A stretch of DNA of 64,000 nt from Parelaphostrongylus tenuis (taxonomy: Eukaryota > Nematoda > Chromadorea > Rhabditida > Metastrongylidae), in assembly GCA_019055375.1 (NCBI GenBank), contig JAHQIW010005186.1:1-64000 (forward strand). Direction: 5' to 3'. Position 1 is the stretch's first letter; each line of letters starts with the position of its first letter. Below the pieces are notes generated by a model that was not told where the DNA came from, searched no databases, and worked only from the letters and a program-made list of their open reading frames with translations. Shown in pieces: positions 19,360 to 32,439 of this stretch. A program made the translations under genes and the position numbers.

Positions 19360-20440
19360 GCTTGTGAAACTTCAAATGAAGATGCACCAACCACAAGCAT
19401 CGTTCGTCTTAGGGAAACAGCATTGTGTTTTGTTGAACGAGATTCCTTTATTACAAATGCTCTCATTTGTTGCGTGAATATTAATCGGTTTTGAACAATT
19501 TATTTAACCTATAGAGCTCCAACCATTCACAGCGCCGCACTGAAAACAGTGCTGTTTTAACAAATGGTTATCAATAAAGGCGTTGCAAACTGGTTTCTTG
19601 AAATGATTACTTTACTGTCTTGCTTACAAAATAAATTAACACATAGAAAAGGCTTTCAGAATCCTAAAATAGTCTCAAAAAACGGAATTACCTCCTATCC
19701 ACTACCTGTGTGCGAGCCGCCGAAGCTTGAAATCGGGATGCATGGGTATGAAAGAGGTAAACCCTCCAAAATATGGTCAAAAATCTGTATTAACAAAATA
19801 GTCATTTTAAGTGACTACACAACACTTCGCTGATGAAGATGCTTGCATCAATGTTAGACTTGCCTAGCGTTCCAACTTTACTGGTTTTGGCAGTAAGGTT
19901 TACAAGCCGATTTAACACTTATCATGCGACATTAATTGATTTTTGTAAAACTCATTGAGCAAGCGCTATTTTGTGCATCAGGACAGAGATATCACACATG
20001 CATCGTTTGATACTTATGATTGCAAAAACTTTGTTTGGAAGGTCAAAATTCTAGCTCTCTTTACATTTCCTCCGTAAATCTAATTTGAGTAATTATGAAA
20101 AGCAGATAATAGTTTCAAATGAAGCAGACCGAAGCCACTGCAACACGAACTGCCTCTGCATATAACTGCTTATTAAGATCCAATCGACAGTACGCCATCA
20201 AAAAGAACATAGAATGCTTAACAAGCAGATTGGGCCATAGTTGCAAAATTCCCTTCAGTTACCCTTCTTGTGGATGATGACTGTGCGCAGCGTCCTCCAA
20301 TGGTCTAGAATTTTTTCACCTTAAAGATAAGATGTCATATGTGCTGCGAGAAATACGTGTAAGTTATAGGCTCCAGCTCGCAGCAAAGTGGATGAGATGT
20401 TATAGGCTCTTGGAGCCGCACCTTTTTTATGCTTTCTAAC
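19360..20440. other. Gene-free stretch
   Basis: No gene or repeat family recognised. The 89-codon frame at 19,564 has no splice context or motif. Confidence 0.3.
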
Positions 20441-20649
20441 GCAAGTCAAACTTCAAAGGGCTGAATCCCGGGCGGTTTTTCTCCAGTGAGGATTACGGGG
20501 TTCGAGAAGGAGATGGTGGGACGGAAAAGATTGTTGTGTAATTTCCCCGTTACCAATTCCATATCGTGGCAGGAAGTTTTCGTAATCCCATCATTGTTCA
20601 TCAACGCTGACAGCGAAGCGCTATAATCACACATCCGCGACTGCACTTC

Positions 20650-22110
20650 TTCAGACTAGATCTTTCTTTTGCTGCTTCTAGCAATTTTCTTTCGGTACCG
20701 ATGTAGATCCTGTTTCAAAGCTCTTCTGCAGGTGGTATTTTATATCAACCGAGCTACATGTGCTGCATTTGAATTGAGCTTCAGCTCCCCTCTCTTTTCT
20801 AGCAACTCCTTCGTGGTGGAGGAAACGCGATCGGCTTTTCCGGATTGAGTAAGTTAGGCTGACTCGGTGCACATTTTAAGTAGTTCGACAAGCAGCTCGT
20901 AGTCTTCGGTAGAATCATTCTTAATCTGCAGTCATGGTTGGATAGGATTTGTCTAAAATGTTCTTGTGGTAACTGTTTGACAATTTCTTCTTGGTCGATG
21001 ACATGAATTAGTTTCCAGCTTACGGCTAAATTGTGTTTTTGATCGGCAGTGATCGGCAGAAGGCAGTGATCGGATCCAGTACAGAATAATGATTGTGTCG
21101 AGCAGGCACTTTCTTTTGCTGGTGAGTATATGGTCGATTTCCTCATGCGTCGTGCCATTTTCGTTTCTTTCTCGTAGACCAAATTTTCAATCCTGTATTC
21201 GCTCTCATTAGCCATTCTTAATCTGGCATGGAAGTTTTTGACAAGGAATTTTTAAGACGCCGTATCATTACGGATAACTTCTTCCGATGGTGAATAACAG
21301 TTTATGAGAGTAATTTTAGTATTACGCTTTATTGGAGTTCAAGAATAGCTAGACGAGAGGAAAGGATTTCACTTACTCCACCACCGAGTGTACGGACTCG
21401 ATGAGATGGGTGATGGACGAATGAACGACAAAGCTTACGCTTCCGAGATTTCGTGATGGCACCTTTTCTCCGCGAATTACGAGTGTGCCGTTGTTCAGTT
21501 GACGTACGTCGGTCTTCTTAGTGTTTGTTTCTTGTACAGCAATTACGTAAAATTTCATGCGATTTTATGCTTCAATAAATGCGTGAAGATCGGCGTCAGT
21601 GGAGAATGTTCTTGGATTGTACGTTCAGAGTAGAAAACAATCTCCGTGGCGTGTCGATTGCGTGTTCAACAAATCCAATTCCACTGCCGACCCAAGTATC
21701 ATTCGTATCTCGTAGTTTTGCGGTCGGGAGCACCGAGTGTACGGTTTACTGAGGGTGACCTTATTGCTGGTTCTGCGGATCGATATTTCGTGGATTCTCG
21801 ACTTAACGTTGCAAGGGCATTTTCAGGTTTTCAGATCTTGATGATGTCGTTTTCAGGAAATTTGTTCGACATCCAGTCCTAGCAGCCGGAATTCCTTTCA
21901 GCTGGTTTGGAGATGATGTTGAGACCAAATCAAGAAATGAAGTAGAAATGAATGAATAAAACTGACCGACCGATCGAGAATGGCCTAGGGCCGAAAAGAC
22001 GCTTCCAGGTTTTGACAGTGTCGTTCCCAAGAAATGTCTTTCTAGCAGCGGATCCGTTAGCTAGAATTCGGAGATGATTCGGAGAATATTAGAATGTAAG
22101 GAATGTATAG
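20650..22110 (-). pseudogene. RTE-type LINE 5' half with endonuclease, decayed
   Basis: Minus-strand frames include [19 protein letters not shown] and [13 protein letters not shown] (21,373-21,558). This is the apurinic-endonuclease domain of a second RTE lineage with its QET catalytic motif. Further on, CTGSDHCLLPI (within 20,799-21,215) carries the SDH motif, and RKSRSRFLHHEGVARKE follows. Frames change repeatedly, so no continuous ORF exists. The RT domain is not seen. The upstream part, to about 22,110, is inferred from the expected 5' region. Confidence 0.7.
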
Positions 22111-22149
22111 AATGTAAGGATAACATTGTTTACACCGAAATCAATAAAT

Positions 22150-22670
22150 AATAGAAAGGAGTGAGCAGTTAACTGACCGCTCAGGGACGGTGGTGCAGGC
22201 CGAGAATCCTCCCGAATAGTGAGATCACTACTTGAAATTATTAATTTCAAATTGCACACTAGCAAATTTAGTAAAAAGCTTTTGTTAGCCTACACCAATG
22301 CAGCTTAGCATTTTTTTTTCTTTAGAATTTACAATCTATCCAGAGATTGGGAAGCGTTATAGTTAATGCTGAAAATTATTATTAAATAAACTTTAGTATG
22401 AATTTTTTTGCATTGATCAAATATTTGAAGCGTAAAAAGCGGGGACTCATATTTACACACCAAGTAAAAACACTCGTTTACAAAGTGCCGTCAACTTCAA
22501 AATCTTCACCTTTAGTACCCTTTTGATAGTTTTTCTCATGAGTGGGGATGTTTTCTAGTTATTCTGTAGCATTTGCTTGCTTTTTTTTGGACAATAAGGA
22601 ATACTGTCACGCCTTTTGATGCTTGTCATTATTTTTTCAGCAATGCTCTAGATGTACGTTGATTACCAAA
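22150..22670. other. Gene-free stretch
   Basis: AT-rich. No exon 4 of the neighbouring secreted-protein fragment could be found here. Confidence 0.35.
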
Positions 22671-22677
22671 GACCTAC

Positions 22678-22819
22678 CGGTTTTCATTAAAGTAATTGCA
22701 ACTGCCTGACATTCCACTGGTTCGTATGTGACGCTAACAGTAAGTTCGCTCAAAATGGCCATTATTATAGCATCGGGCAACAGTGCACTACGAGCTTGAC
22801 ATTTCCGAACATCGAAGAT
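22678..22819 (-). pseudogene. Isolated exon 3 of the secreted-protein family
   Basis: After an acceptor CTCTTTAG a 142-nt open exon reads IFDVRKCQARSALLPDAIIM, then ILSELTVSVTYEPVECQAVA, ending at a donor ACCG|GTAGGT. Length and phase (0 to 1) agree with exon 3 of the intact gene (40,165-40,309), whose equivalents are VFDVLERQARSALLPDFVIS and LEVRITYEPLLCQ. No stop or frameshift is present. Exons 1, 2, 4 and 5 were not found in the expected flanks, so it is probably an orphan fragment, though it could be part of a gene with distant exons. Confidence 0.65.
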
Positions 22820-23379
22820 CTAAAGAGCACATTGCTTACACCAGTTGGATGTTTGTCTATAAAAGTTTTGAGTCAAAATATGTGAAGCCGTGCAGGTCAC
22901 ACTAGCACTAGGAGGCCGATAAGATGTCGGACGACTGGAGCATATCTCCGACTCCTTTTCAATGCTAGAGCAAAGAAAATAATACTTGCAATCCAAGAAC
23001 TGCAAACTTACTGTTTTTCACCACAAGGCGTGCACAAATGCTCGAGCTCTTCCTCTGTCACTAGCAGTACCAGGTGAGTGAGAAGAAATTTCGGTCTTTC
23101 CTGTGTAAACCACCGCGACAAACGAGGAAAACCCGCTGACTGTAAAGGGTCTACTGCTTGGTGAAACAAAATTTTATAAGTTTGCTTTTAGGGCTGAGTA
23201 ATTGAATGACTGTTCCAAATGGAGTTTAGAGCTTATTTTTCGCTACTAATTTGAACTTAAAAATTTTTGATAAAGACATCACACGCTTTGAGCCATGTAT
23301 AAGTATTATAACAAAACCCGCTCCGTCTTAAAGGCGGGCATTATTACTTGACGTCGATTCCTTCATAAAGGAGTATCAC

Positions 23380-23480
23380 CTCGAAAGATCTAGTGAACCG
23401 ATGGACAGTGCAACTAATGAGTCTTGGTTGGACGAAACAGGCTTTTGTATAGCACTTAGAGCGAATGGCTTGAAATATGT
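23380..23480 (+). ncRNA. Degenerate hammerhead-like motif, variant subfamily
   Basis: AGTGCAA-CTAATGA-GTC-TTGGTTG-GAC-GAAACAGGC has a good stem II and GAAAC, but the core CTGATGA is CTAATGA. A more decayed relative is at 25,840-26,020. Confidence 0.4.
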
Positions 23481-23689
23481 TATATGCTCATCAGATAATT
23501 ATCGTTTGAACAAAGTCTATAAAAGAGCGGTCAAATGAAGACGTCTGATTCTAAATTTTTGTTAGCAACCTCGGAATACGACAGCTTCGTTGATGCATGG
23601 CAGATATATTTATCTTGTTTGGAGTTCATATACTTCTATGTAAAAGTGGAAATATGCCAAATAATCACTTTTTGGACCACACACATGGT

Positions 23690-23935
23690 AAGTTATATAA
23701 GACTGACTTGTAGAGTCCGCTACACGTGTTTCGGTCGAAACCTTGACAGTCTCATCAGTTGGGATTATACCCTTTCGTCTTTTGCCAATCCTCTCTCAAT
23801 CCCCTACACTAAGACTAGGCGACGACGATCATTTTATATTCGCTGCCTAGTAAAACTATCACTGAATGGACAGAGTTGCACAGTCGATTCCTCCTGGCTG
23901 GTATCGTTATTATATCATACCTTTCGTTAAAAAAA
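23690..23935 (-). mobile_element. Ribozyme repeat fragment
   Basis: The minus strand has CTGATGA (revcomp of 23,752-23,758) and GAAACACGTGTA (near 23,721-23,733) separated by an enlarged stem II region. The body follows with AAGACTAGGCGACGACGATC on the plus strand near 23,810. It ends in GTATCGTTATTATATCATAC, as in other family members. Confidence 0.5.
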
Positions 23936-24750
23936 GCGGAAATATTTGTAGTAAATAGCATTGATATCTTTACTACCTTGTCATGCAGGCGTTACTCCAC
24001 ATCCCAACGCAATCGAAATTGTGACTAATAAAGAACTCATGAATGAATCGGTCGAAAGTCTTGCCATATTCATTTTGATCACAAAATCCGACCAAATATT
24101 GTAGATTCAGTGCAAGCACGGCTTCCATCTTCTGTGTCAGACCGTTCCCAAGGCAGCAACAAAATTTATACTTAATTCTTGTGTGTGAAGAATATCGGCC
24201 GTCAATATTTGGCTATAACATAACCTGTTCGATTATCACTCGTTCAATCAAACACAATTCTTTGAACAAGTGCCATGACAGGTATTGTTATTTTGAATCA
24301 AGAGAGAATTGGCTAATGAGGCGAGTCACGTTAGTCTCAAATGACTACGAGATGCACTGAAAAGCTAGAAGAAGTAATCTTAGCGAAAGCGCATTTTATC
24401 ATAGATTGGTTGAATTTGGTTCGCGTCTTCTCATGACTGGTGAATGTTCCGACATTCAAAAAGAAATGCCGGGTGATAGGTTCATTTTTGTGACAAGATC
24501 ACTAAAAGAAGATGTCGATAAGCGAAAATAAAGCAAAATTCTTAGTGGAAAACGTTTTAACAATAGTTCTTTAAGTCCTGCAAAGTAAGAGAAAGCCTAA
24601 ACGCGTAGTACTTCGGAAGCACCCTTAATTAACTCTATGAGTTAAAACATAAACCTCGGAGAAGACTGCATCAGTGCAAAGCGATATGAGATAGCATTTA
24701 TGAGTGTTCGTTAGTGTTCCAACACTTTGCCGATCGACTAGTGGAAGAAT

Positions 24751-24906
24751 TCATCCATCAGTTTACGTTATTGCTATTCAGAGAACGAGATCAGAACTGC
24801 TCCTTTGAAAGACCGTTTACTTAAGGTTTCATCCATCATTTTACGTTATTGCTATTAAGAGAACGAGATCAGAACTGCTCCTCTGGAAGACCGTTTACTT
24901 AAGGTT
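24751..24906 (+). repeat. 78-bp tandem duplication
   Basis: Two adjacent units of 78 bp (24,751-24,828 and 24,829-24,906) each run from TCATCCATCA to TTTACTTAAGGTT, with only a few differences, so the duplication is recent. Confidence 0.85.
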
Positions 24907-25839
24907 TCGCAGGGGAGTTGTAGAAAAAGGATTTTGAGTTTTCAATTGAATTATATGAAAGATGTAGTAGGAAGAAGGAGATCGCATTTCATTTCCAGTA
25001 TCATTGCGAGAATAGCGAGAACAAAACGAAATAAGCTTGTTTTGTCTATTTCGCAAATGACAAATTGAAATGATCGTTAGAGCTTTCATAAACTTATGAT
25101 TCAACAAAAATTTATGGACGAATTTTATTACAGCTGAATGAGCACTTCCATCTTTTGAAAGTTCCTTGTGTAACAAATCAGTAATGTAGCTGTCCAGATT
25201 GATTCGGCCGATTTATTAAGCGGGAAACAGCCTTGTTGTAGTATTCTTCTTAGACTTTGATTGCAATATTGCACCAATTCGGTGATTTTCTACTATTTTT
25301 TACCACTTCTATTGAACACCGCCTTTATTTTATCACTTTAATCGGATCCGTACCACACTTTTTTGATACCTTTCTACTCTGGGTATACATTTTCAACCAT
25401 TTGAAGACATGCACCTTTTTTCACACTACAAGGATTAGGCTGCCTGAGCTCAGACTCAGCAGCGAGTTTATATGGCAGTATGTAGTAAACTCCTAGGGCC
25501 GTAAAACGACAGAGAGAGAGTTTCTTTTGATGCATGTACGGAAAACCTAGAAAACTATACCATGCAGGAAAAAATCTATAATAACATTTGTGTGGTAATG
25601 TGAGCTGAATGTGAGATTTATTTAATTTTTGCAGCCGCAGCTCATCGAAGGAGCTTTTTGAGGTAACAGTCAGTGTAATGGGCATAACAATCGGCTCATA
25701 TCATGTATTATACTATCACATTATTACTGTTCTGAGTAAGGTCTATATAATGGTTGAGAGTAGGATACGATTCATTCTACCAGTTTCAAGCATTCGCCTG
25801 TGGTCACTACAATGCCAAGGGATATTCTCACCCGACTTG

Positions 25840-26020
25840 CGGTAATCTATTGTTTGGCACCGATTCCTTTATATAGAGGTATATATTCAAGGGATCGGCT
25901 GAACCGAGGAAGATTTTGCTATCGAGGAGTAATTGGACTAAACAGGCACCTGTAGAGCACTTTATAAGTGGCCATATCAGATTCCGTAACAAACGGCTTG
26001 AAACATGTTGTCATATTATA
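25840..26020 (+). repeat. Decayed ribozyme-repeat relative
   Basis: CACCGATTCCTTTATATAGA, GAGTAATTGGACTAAACAGG and CGGCTTGAAACATGTTG parallel 23,355-23,480 in the same order. The hammerhead core is no longer intact. Confidence 0.4.
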
Positions 26021-26157
26021 CATTATTATTGTTTTGAGTGTGGTCGAGAGTAGAATTGGCAAAATGTTGTAGTCGTCGTAATTTCAGTTATTAAAAGGCT
26101 GCTGGAAGTTCGGGAAAGGCGAAACAGGTCTCACTCTCAAAGAGATGAAAAAATGCG

Positions 26158-26158
<1 letters not shown>

Positions 26159-26199
<41 letters not shown>
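26159..26199. repeat. (TA)n microsatellite
   Basis: About 20 uninterrupted TA dinucleotides. Confidence 0.95.
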
Positions 26200-26201
<2 letters not shown>

Positions 26202-28300
26202 GCCGATATCAGAATTGTGGAACCTGCCCAACGTGATTTTATTTTCTCTGCTACAACGCTTTAGGGAGGCATATCAAAAGAAATTACACTGTTGAAATCG
26301 TTGAATTCAAGCTGGTGAGTCATGACGGGAATCCGAAGCAAAAGCGAATAGGGTGCGCTTCGAGTGTAGAACGTGATTATTTCTTTTCTGCTGCAGCGAA
26401 ATCGGAAAACTTAATAAACTTTAGCATGGAATTAAGCTATCAAATGTTTACTGAATATAAGAAGAAGAAGCAAAAAGATCTTGCCTTTATAAGGTTAAAG
26501 TGCATGCTGATAACCAAAAAGTCCTTTCTATAGAAAATCATACGAACTACATTCTTCCACTATGTTGCTTTGTGTGGACTGCTGTCTTTTGGGCGTTACA
26601 TCACCACGGCATAGCTAATAAAGAGCTGAGCTGAGGCACCGTCTCTCTCATGGGTTGCTTCATCCTACTCGATCATCTTAGTGCGATGGTAGTAAGGAAC
26701 AACTTTGCTAGAAGAGCAGTCCCATAAAAACTTGATTCAATGTTTTATTGTGGTTCTGAAGGCGAACAGTCGAAGTGTCAGCATAAAAATCCACTACCAC
26801 CTTCTGGAAAGTCATCAATGAAACAAAACCTTAACAAGTCACAGCTACGTACATAAGGATCGGCGATGGAGGTAGCTTAGAATTCCAATCAGCTAGGCAA
26901 AACTCGCTTTGTGATTTCAACTGCTAAAACATACAATGCGCTGATCACTTACAGAAATTAATGCTCAGCATTTCAACATTTTTAACACTGAATAGGCAAA
27001 CCTGACAGTCGGTTCTCAGATTTTTGACAGAAGACGATGGCCACATTCGTGTTCTTCTAAAACACTTTACACCCAATGCTGCACAGGTAAAAGTCTAAAT
27101 TAGTTGTGGAAATGGCTTACATCTCCACGTGAGTATTGATAAGTTATTGGAAAAATAAGAGTATTTCTCTCAAATTTGGCGAGAGCTCTCTACTTCGGAA
27201 CTTGAAGTATTACAGTTTTCTGCAGACGATTGGCAAATTGGAAGCATAGTCAACACTACTGGATCATCAGCTTTCTCATAAAAGAATTTGAGGGTGATAA
27301 TTGTAGCTGAGTAGGCAGCTCAATGTTGCTAAAATTAAGTTTTTGAGCAATGAGCAGTTCTTCCGTGATTTTCCGTGCGCTTCCAATAGAATACTGTGCT
27401 TAAAAAGTGAATTTCGGCCAATAGGGAAGGAGTAGGTCCGCTGCTTTCTGTTGAATTGAAGAACTAATGTTTGGGTGACTGTTGAAGATTTTAAATGAAG
27501 AGCACAATGAAATTTCGATCGGCAGAAGCAGCACCACAATTATTGTGCTATAACAAGTCCAATCAATGCTTTCGGCTTATTGTATTTCGAAAGTCAACTT
27601 TCATTTAATTTTGCGTACCTTATCAGTATTTCCCGGATTACCGATATAGCACACAATTGTTATAAACAGCAATTAAGCAGATGGCATCAGATGGCATCAG
27701 ATGGAATCGTGGTAATCCCGCGAAGTCTCCGGATCACTTTTTTTAACTATATAGCTTTTGAATTCGACGTCTTCTTCACTTGATTTGAAGGATAGATTCG
27801 AAGTATCCTCACTTTCGGACTTACTGCACCATTTTTTGATCGTGCCTCAGCTATGGTTTGGAATTGATTGAAATTGCTGCTGCAGCGAAACTTGGCATTC
27901 ATAGCAAACCGACTTAGCACATATGTTGTCAAGTGGTTTGAAAACCTCTATATTACCGTCTATTCATTGGACGCAATGACAAAGGTTACAGACCATTCTA
28001 TACTCGCATTAAAGAGAACCCAAATGTGAAGTCAAAAACTCGACAAAATGCACTACAGATAAGCGTAAGTCACAAAGGCATAAAGATGGCGATTTTGAAG
28101 TGGCAGCTATACTCTAGAGGCAGGAATTAAGAACACTGCACCTGCAATCATTGAAAAGAAAGGTTTGACTAACATGGTAATGCAGCCTCTTATCTCAGCT
28201 TAATTTCATGCTTTGAGCAAGCTTGGATGCTCACAGTCTATGAGCAGCACATGACTTCTCCATTTGAGGAATCAGACATGGATATTCACTATGAAGTGGA
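26200..28300. other. Gene-free stretch
   Basis: No gene recognised. A short triplicated 10-bp unit (CAGATGGCAT) occurs at about 27,679-27,706. Confidence 0.3.
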
Positions 28301-28384
28301 ATATAAGACTGAGTTTTTTTGGAATTTGATTGCAACAATCAATATTTGCTGAATAATTTAGGCATGTTTGGTGAGATCCATTTA

Positions 28385-28580
28385 GCCATGCACGCAGATC
28401 GGAACCAGACTCATCTGGGAGGATGGCAGCACCGATTTAATAGATGGATAGGGCTAGCACAAATCTTTGTGAAGACCAGATATGCATTCAGTCTCCTCAA
28501 ACGATGCTCGATAATATCATATTCAGCGTATACTCATGGGCAGGGGATTGATCAACATCAGATAGCAAGTCTTTTTTGTA
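28385..28580 (+). repeat. SINE-like repeat, head lost
   Basis: CCAGACTCATCTGGGAGGAT, GAAGACCAGATATGCATTC and AGGGGATTGATCAACATCAG follow the SINE body order of 12,400-12,590. Confidence 0.5.
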
Positions 28581-28749
28581 TTCATGCCACAATATGTCTA
28601 GCTTTTGGTCACCGAAACGCCGACTACCTATGAAAAAAGAATATGTATACACCCATCTCTTTGAGGGATCCCGCCCGGTTAGTCGCGAGGGCACGTGGAG
28701 CGCCCATAGGTGATGGAGAGGGGAATAAACGCGAACCAACAGCGACCGT

Positions 28750-30780
28750 GTGCTTCCCAGAGACGCAGATGGAATCAGGGGTGAGCTCCCTGCTTCTGCA
28801 GTCCTGACTTCACAAAAACTCCATTTCTACGAGTCAAGTCGCCCTAAGCCTGCAATCAAGCGGCTGGGAAGTACATGGGAGGCGGTTAGGAGTCGCCTCC
28901 AACATACAAGCTTCTCCCGCTCCACCGAGACGGACTGGCATGCTACTAGTAAGTACCCAGCCCCACGTTTAGAGCCTCGCAAGCTATACGTTGGGTATCA
29001 AAATGCCAAAAACAGTAACAAATATGGGCCTCATTCCCCTGACCCCGAAAGAGCCCCTGGTACGGCAGCGCCAGGTAGGGCGAGTACGGAGAGGCTTCTA
29101 AAATCTCAGGGCCAAACTAGGCTGCCAAGATCGAAATGGACTAAAATGACGATCTGTACCTACAATGCGGGAACCCTTGCTCACGATTCCGCTGTAGAAG
29201 ATCTATTGATGCAAGCAAGGAGAATAAAGTAAGGCGTCATTGGCGTGGCTGAGACGAGAAAGCGCCATGCTTTTCACGCTGCTTATGACACCGGAGAAGA
29301 ACTGTTCCTTGGAACATGCGATCGCAGAGGTGTCGGCAGCGTTGGCGTCCTCGTCAAATCGAATTTGACAGATACATCATTCGTTTGAACAACTCACAAC
29401 CCGGATCGGACGATTGCGGTTGAAAAGATGTGGTTCTAAGCCGACTTTGACCATCTTCGTTGCTTACGCACCAACATCAAGCTATAACGAAGACGTAGTT
29501 GAAGCGTTCTATATGGACCTCAAAAAATTTTCCAGAGAAGATTATACATTCTTCAAGGTCATTGTCGGAGATTTTAATGCAAAAATTGGACCTAGAAGAA
29601 CGTCTGAAGAACGTCACATAGGGACTCATGGACTAGAGTGGAATGAACAGGGTGAGAGGCTATCTGAGTTTATCATGACGACCCAAACCATCCATGGTAA
29701 CTCGCAATTCCAAAAGCCTCTTTCTCAGTGATGGTCGTGGGAGTCTCCCAATGGAGAGTACCATAACGAAATAGACAACATCTAAGTAAATCGAAGGTTT
29801 TGTCTGACCGAAGTCACTGTTGTTCCTAAGTTGTACACTGGATCAGACCATCGCCTCCTTCGTGCAACGATCCGTTTTTCGAGGAGAGGAGAGAAAGCCG
29901 CTAAATTCAAACAACGAAGTCCCAGAACTACCATAAACTGGGATGTATTCAAATCATTAGTCGGCTCTTGGGAAGATACCGTTGTCGGCAACATCGACGA
30001 AGAATACGATCGACTCGTTGAATTTCTTCGCGTTAGCGCTATGAAAGCCGAGAGTCCTAAGGTCACAAAGAGACGCTTGACTACGCAGACACTCGAGCTG
30101 GTACGTCAACGTTGAGTCGCACGGGCTACAGGCAATCGATACATTACGTGCGAATTTGCGAAACGTTGCGGAGAAGCGATAAAAGAAGACCTCAAAGAGA
30201 GAAAAGCAGCAGTTATGGCAGAAACTGCAGAAGCCGGGAAGAGCATTCGCAAAGCCTAGCGAAACTTCGCCACGTATAAGACCAAGATAATTGTACTCCG
30301 ATGCTTTGAGGGGGCACTTACAGCTTCCAGAAAGGCAACGGAGAAAATCATCCACCACTACTACTCGAGTCTCTTCGCCAGCCATGTCTCTTAGCGTCAC
30401 ATAAATTGAAAGAGGGTGAATCTGTAGTTAAACTGGTACTCCTTCCCAAAATCCGACATGCTATATCGCCGGTGAAGAAACGAACAACAACCGCTCCAGA
30501 AAGGATTAGACCAGGACAGCCTGAAGAACCTGCCACCAGTTCTCATCAACACCCTGGCTCCTCTTCACTCGCTACCTGTCAGAATTCAAGGTCCCTATTT
30601 CAATGGAAAACCAGCAAAACCGTATTGTTGTTTAAAAAGGAGACCTTCACGACATAGACAATTATCGCCCAATTGCTTACTGTCCGTTGTCTATAAACTC
30701 TTTACTCTAGTCATCCTAAACAGGATTGACAGAACACTGGACGAAGGACAGCCATGCGAACAAGCAGGGTCCCAGTATCA
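28750..30780 (+). pseudogene. RTE LINE ORF: endonuclease and RT start
   Basis: The N-terminal frame (28,750-29,232) ends with MTICTYNAGTLAHDSAVEDL, the start of the AP-endonuclease fold. After a stop and frame changes come VAYAPTSSYNED, the catalytic [11 protein letters not shown] and LEWNEQGERLSEFI (29,414-29,731), then GSDHRLLRATIRFSRR (29,831-30,115) with the SDH motif. The pre-RT region has ATSSHQHPGSSSLA and QWKTSKTVLLFKK (30,406-30,657). At least four breaks disrupt the frame. The intact element would nick target DNA and prime reverse transcription. This copy cannot. Confidence 0.85.
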
Positions 30781-30839
30781 AAGTTCAATGCAAAAAATGA
30801 ACATCCAAATAATATATGATATGATCTGTTTTATAATTG

Positions 30840-31095
30840 TGATCCAGAGAAATATGCGTTGATAGCGAAGCACAGATTGGCCGGTTACATTATGAGAAGA
30901 TCAGAAGACAGATGGACGAAACGAACTGATAAGTGGTCGCCGGGAGCAGTCAGCTAAGCATTGGATTGACGTATTCTTAGGAAAATCAATCAGTTGTACT
31001 CACAGCTCCCCACTTCTACAGATCACGATACAAAGTTCTCTCCAGCTGCGATGCTCAAGTCAACACCACCATAGCCGACAATCACAAAAACGAAA
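30840..31095 (+). pseudogene. RTE LINE C-terminal remnant
   Basis: The frame RLAGYIMRRSEDRWTKRTDK is homologous to IRWAGHVMRFNDNRWTRAV of the minus-strand RTE. It is followed by decayed sequence ending near a stretch encoding KRNKWMMWWS. It is separated from 30,775 by an RT-core deletion. Confidence 0.75.
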
Positions 31096-31099
31096 CAAA

Positions 31100-32430
31100 T
31101 GGATGATGTGGTGGAGTGTGCGTATATCATAAAGGCGTACTTATTGCAACTGCGCAGATAACAAACCGCATATTGCTCTAAGAACCGTATCCTTTACTTC
31201 AGATGCTCCAAGAAATTGAAGTAAGTTTGCACAATATAGCAGTATAAATGACGTTTGTTAAAACAAAAACGCCTTCCATCGTTTTTACATGATTTCTTCA
31301 GCGTCTCAAAACCAGACGCCCTATCTACTTCTTTCAAATCATCACCAAGAATTGTCAGGCACAAAAGGGCACGGAACAGTGATTTAAGAAGGAAACGTAA
31401 TATTTGGTAACTTCCGTCTACACAACAAAAACATTGAGACTACTTTTCTTTACTACTTTTACTGACTAGTACGATCACTTGAGATGTAGTATTGCCTCAT
31501 AATTACCTGTACGTCTGCGCCAGATTTGAGGTGATATAAGCATTTGCATGACCTAATGCGACACCCAGACATCCTCGAAAGCAGCCAAACCTTCCTTTAA
31601 AAACATATATCATCTACGTAAAAGCTCCTCACACTGTATGAACACCTTCAGAATGCTATAGCGAAGCATTTAGATAATTTACAAAATACTAACGTACTAT
31701 ACACAAAAGCGGATTAAAATCGATGCAGCGATATATTTCACTGTACAAAAAGTATTCTCATTGAATAGAGGCACCAAATTTATCCATTGCTTCCTTGCAT
31801 ACGCTGTTAATGACTGAAGGTAAAACGGCCTTCGGATGTGAAGCTTGCAACTGTTCACAAGTCTGGCATTGCTTATAAAACTCTTTCCTCAAAGGATCCA
31901 TATTGGCATAAATCGAAGCGGTTTCTTTCACTTCTAATGCAATATCAAATGTTGCAGAAAGTGAGAAATCGAACCATTTTTGTTACTTTCCTCTTTGTTC
32001 GCCATATCATCAAAAAAATCCTGAACACTTTTCCGACTCAATAACCACATTTCCTTCAGCTCAGTGCTCTTAATTTCGTCGTAGCGCAGCGATTTGAACC
32101 AGATGCTCCCATCAATTCATGCCTTAAGCAGGTAATCGGTTGGTCGTCCATGAGTGTCCTCAAATTCTTGAACAACTATGCCAATTACTGGGTTACTAAT
32201 AACTCTGTCTACTTTGCAAAGAGAGTACATCGTAGATTTATCAGTATCACAACATTTTCCTCGTGATGAATTGGTATTAATTATGACCATATTTGTAATT
32301 ATGAATATATAGGCTTGAAACAAAAATATCTGTGGGCAACTGATAGAGCATGTAAACTGAAACAATGTGTTCATTTTTTTGAGTTTCTGCTACAAGCTGT
32401 ATAGGCAGTAGCAAATGAGTATCGTATGAA
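31100..32430. other. Gene-free stretch
   Basis: No gene or known repeat recognised. Confidence 0.3.
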
Positions 32431-32439
32431 ATGGTGTAG

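Larger units (their letters stand above)
28655..31095 (+). mobile_element. RTE-type LINE with internal deletion
   Basis: This plus-strand element runs from its 5' region (GAGGGATCCCGCCCGG) through the endonuclease and the start of the RT. At ~30,775, right after the sequence for CEQAG, it jumps across the RT core to C-terminal sequence (30,840-31,060). About half of the ORF is missing. Confidence 0.8.

Noticed and set aside
22820..22930. Exon 2 of the secreted-protein family upstream of the orphan exon 3
   Set aside because: A short similarity (CACGGCTTCACA) exists, but the translated stretch does not hold the family pattern beyond a few residues.
26159..26199. TA tract as a promoter or origin
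   Set aside because: It is a plain dinucleotide microsatellite with no flanking gene.
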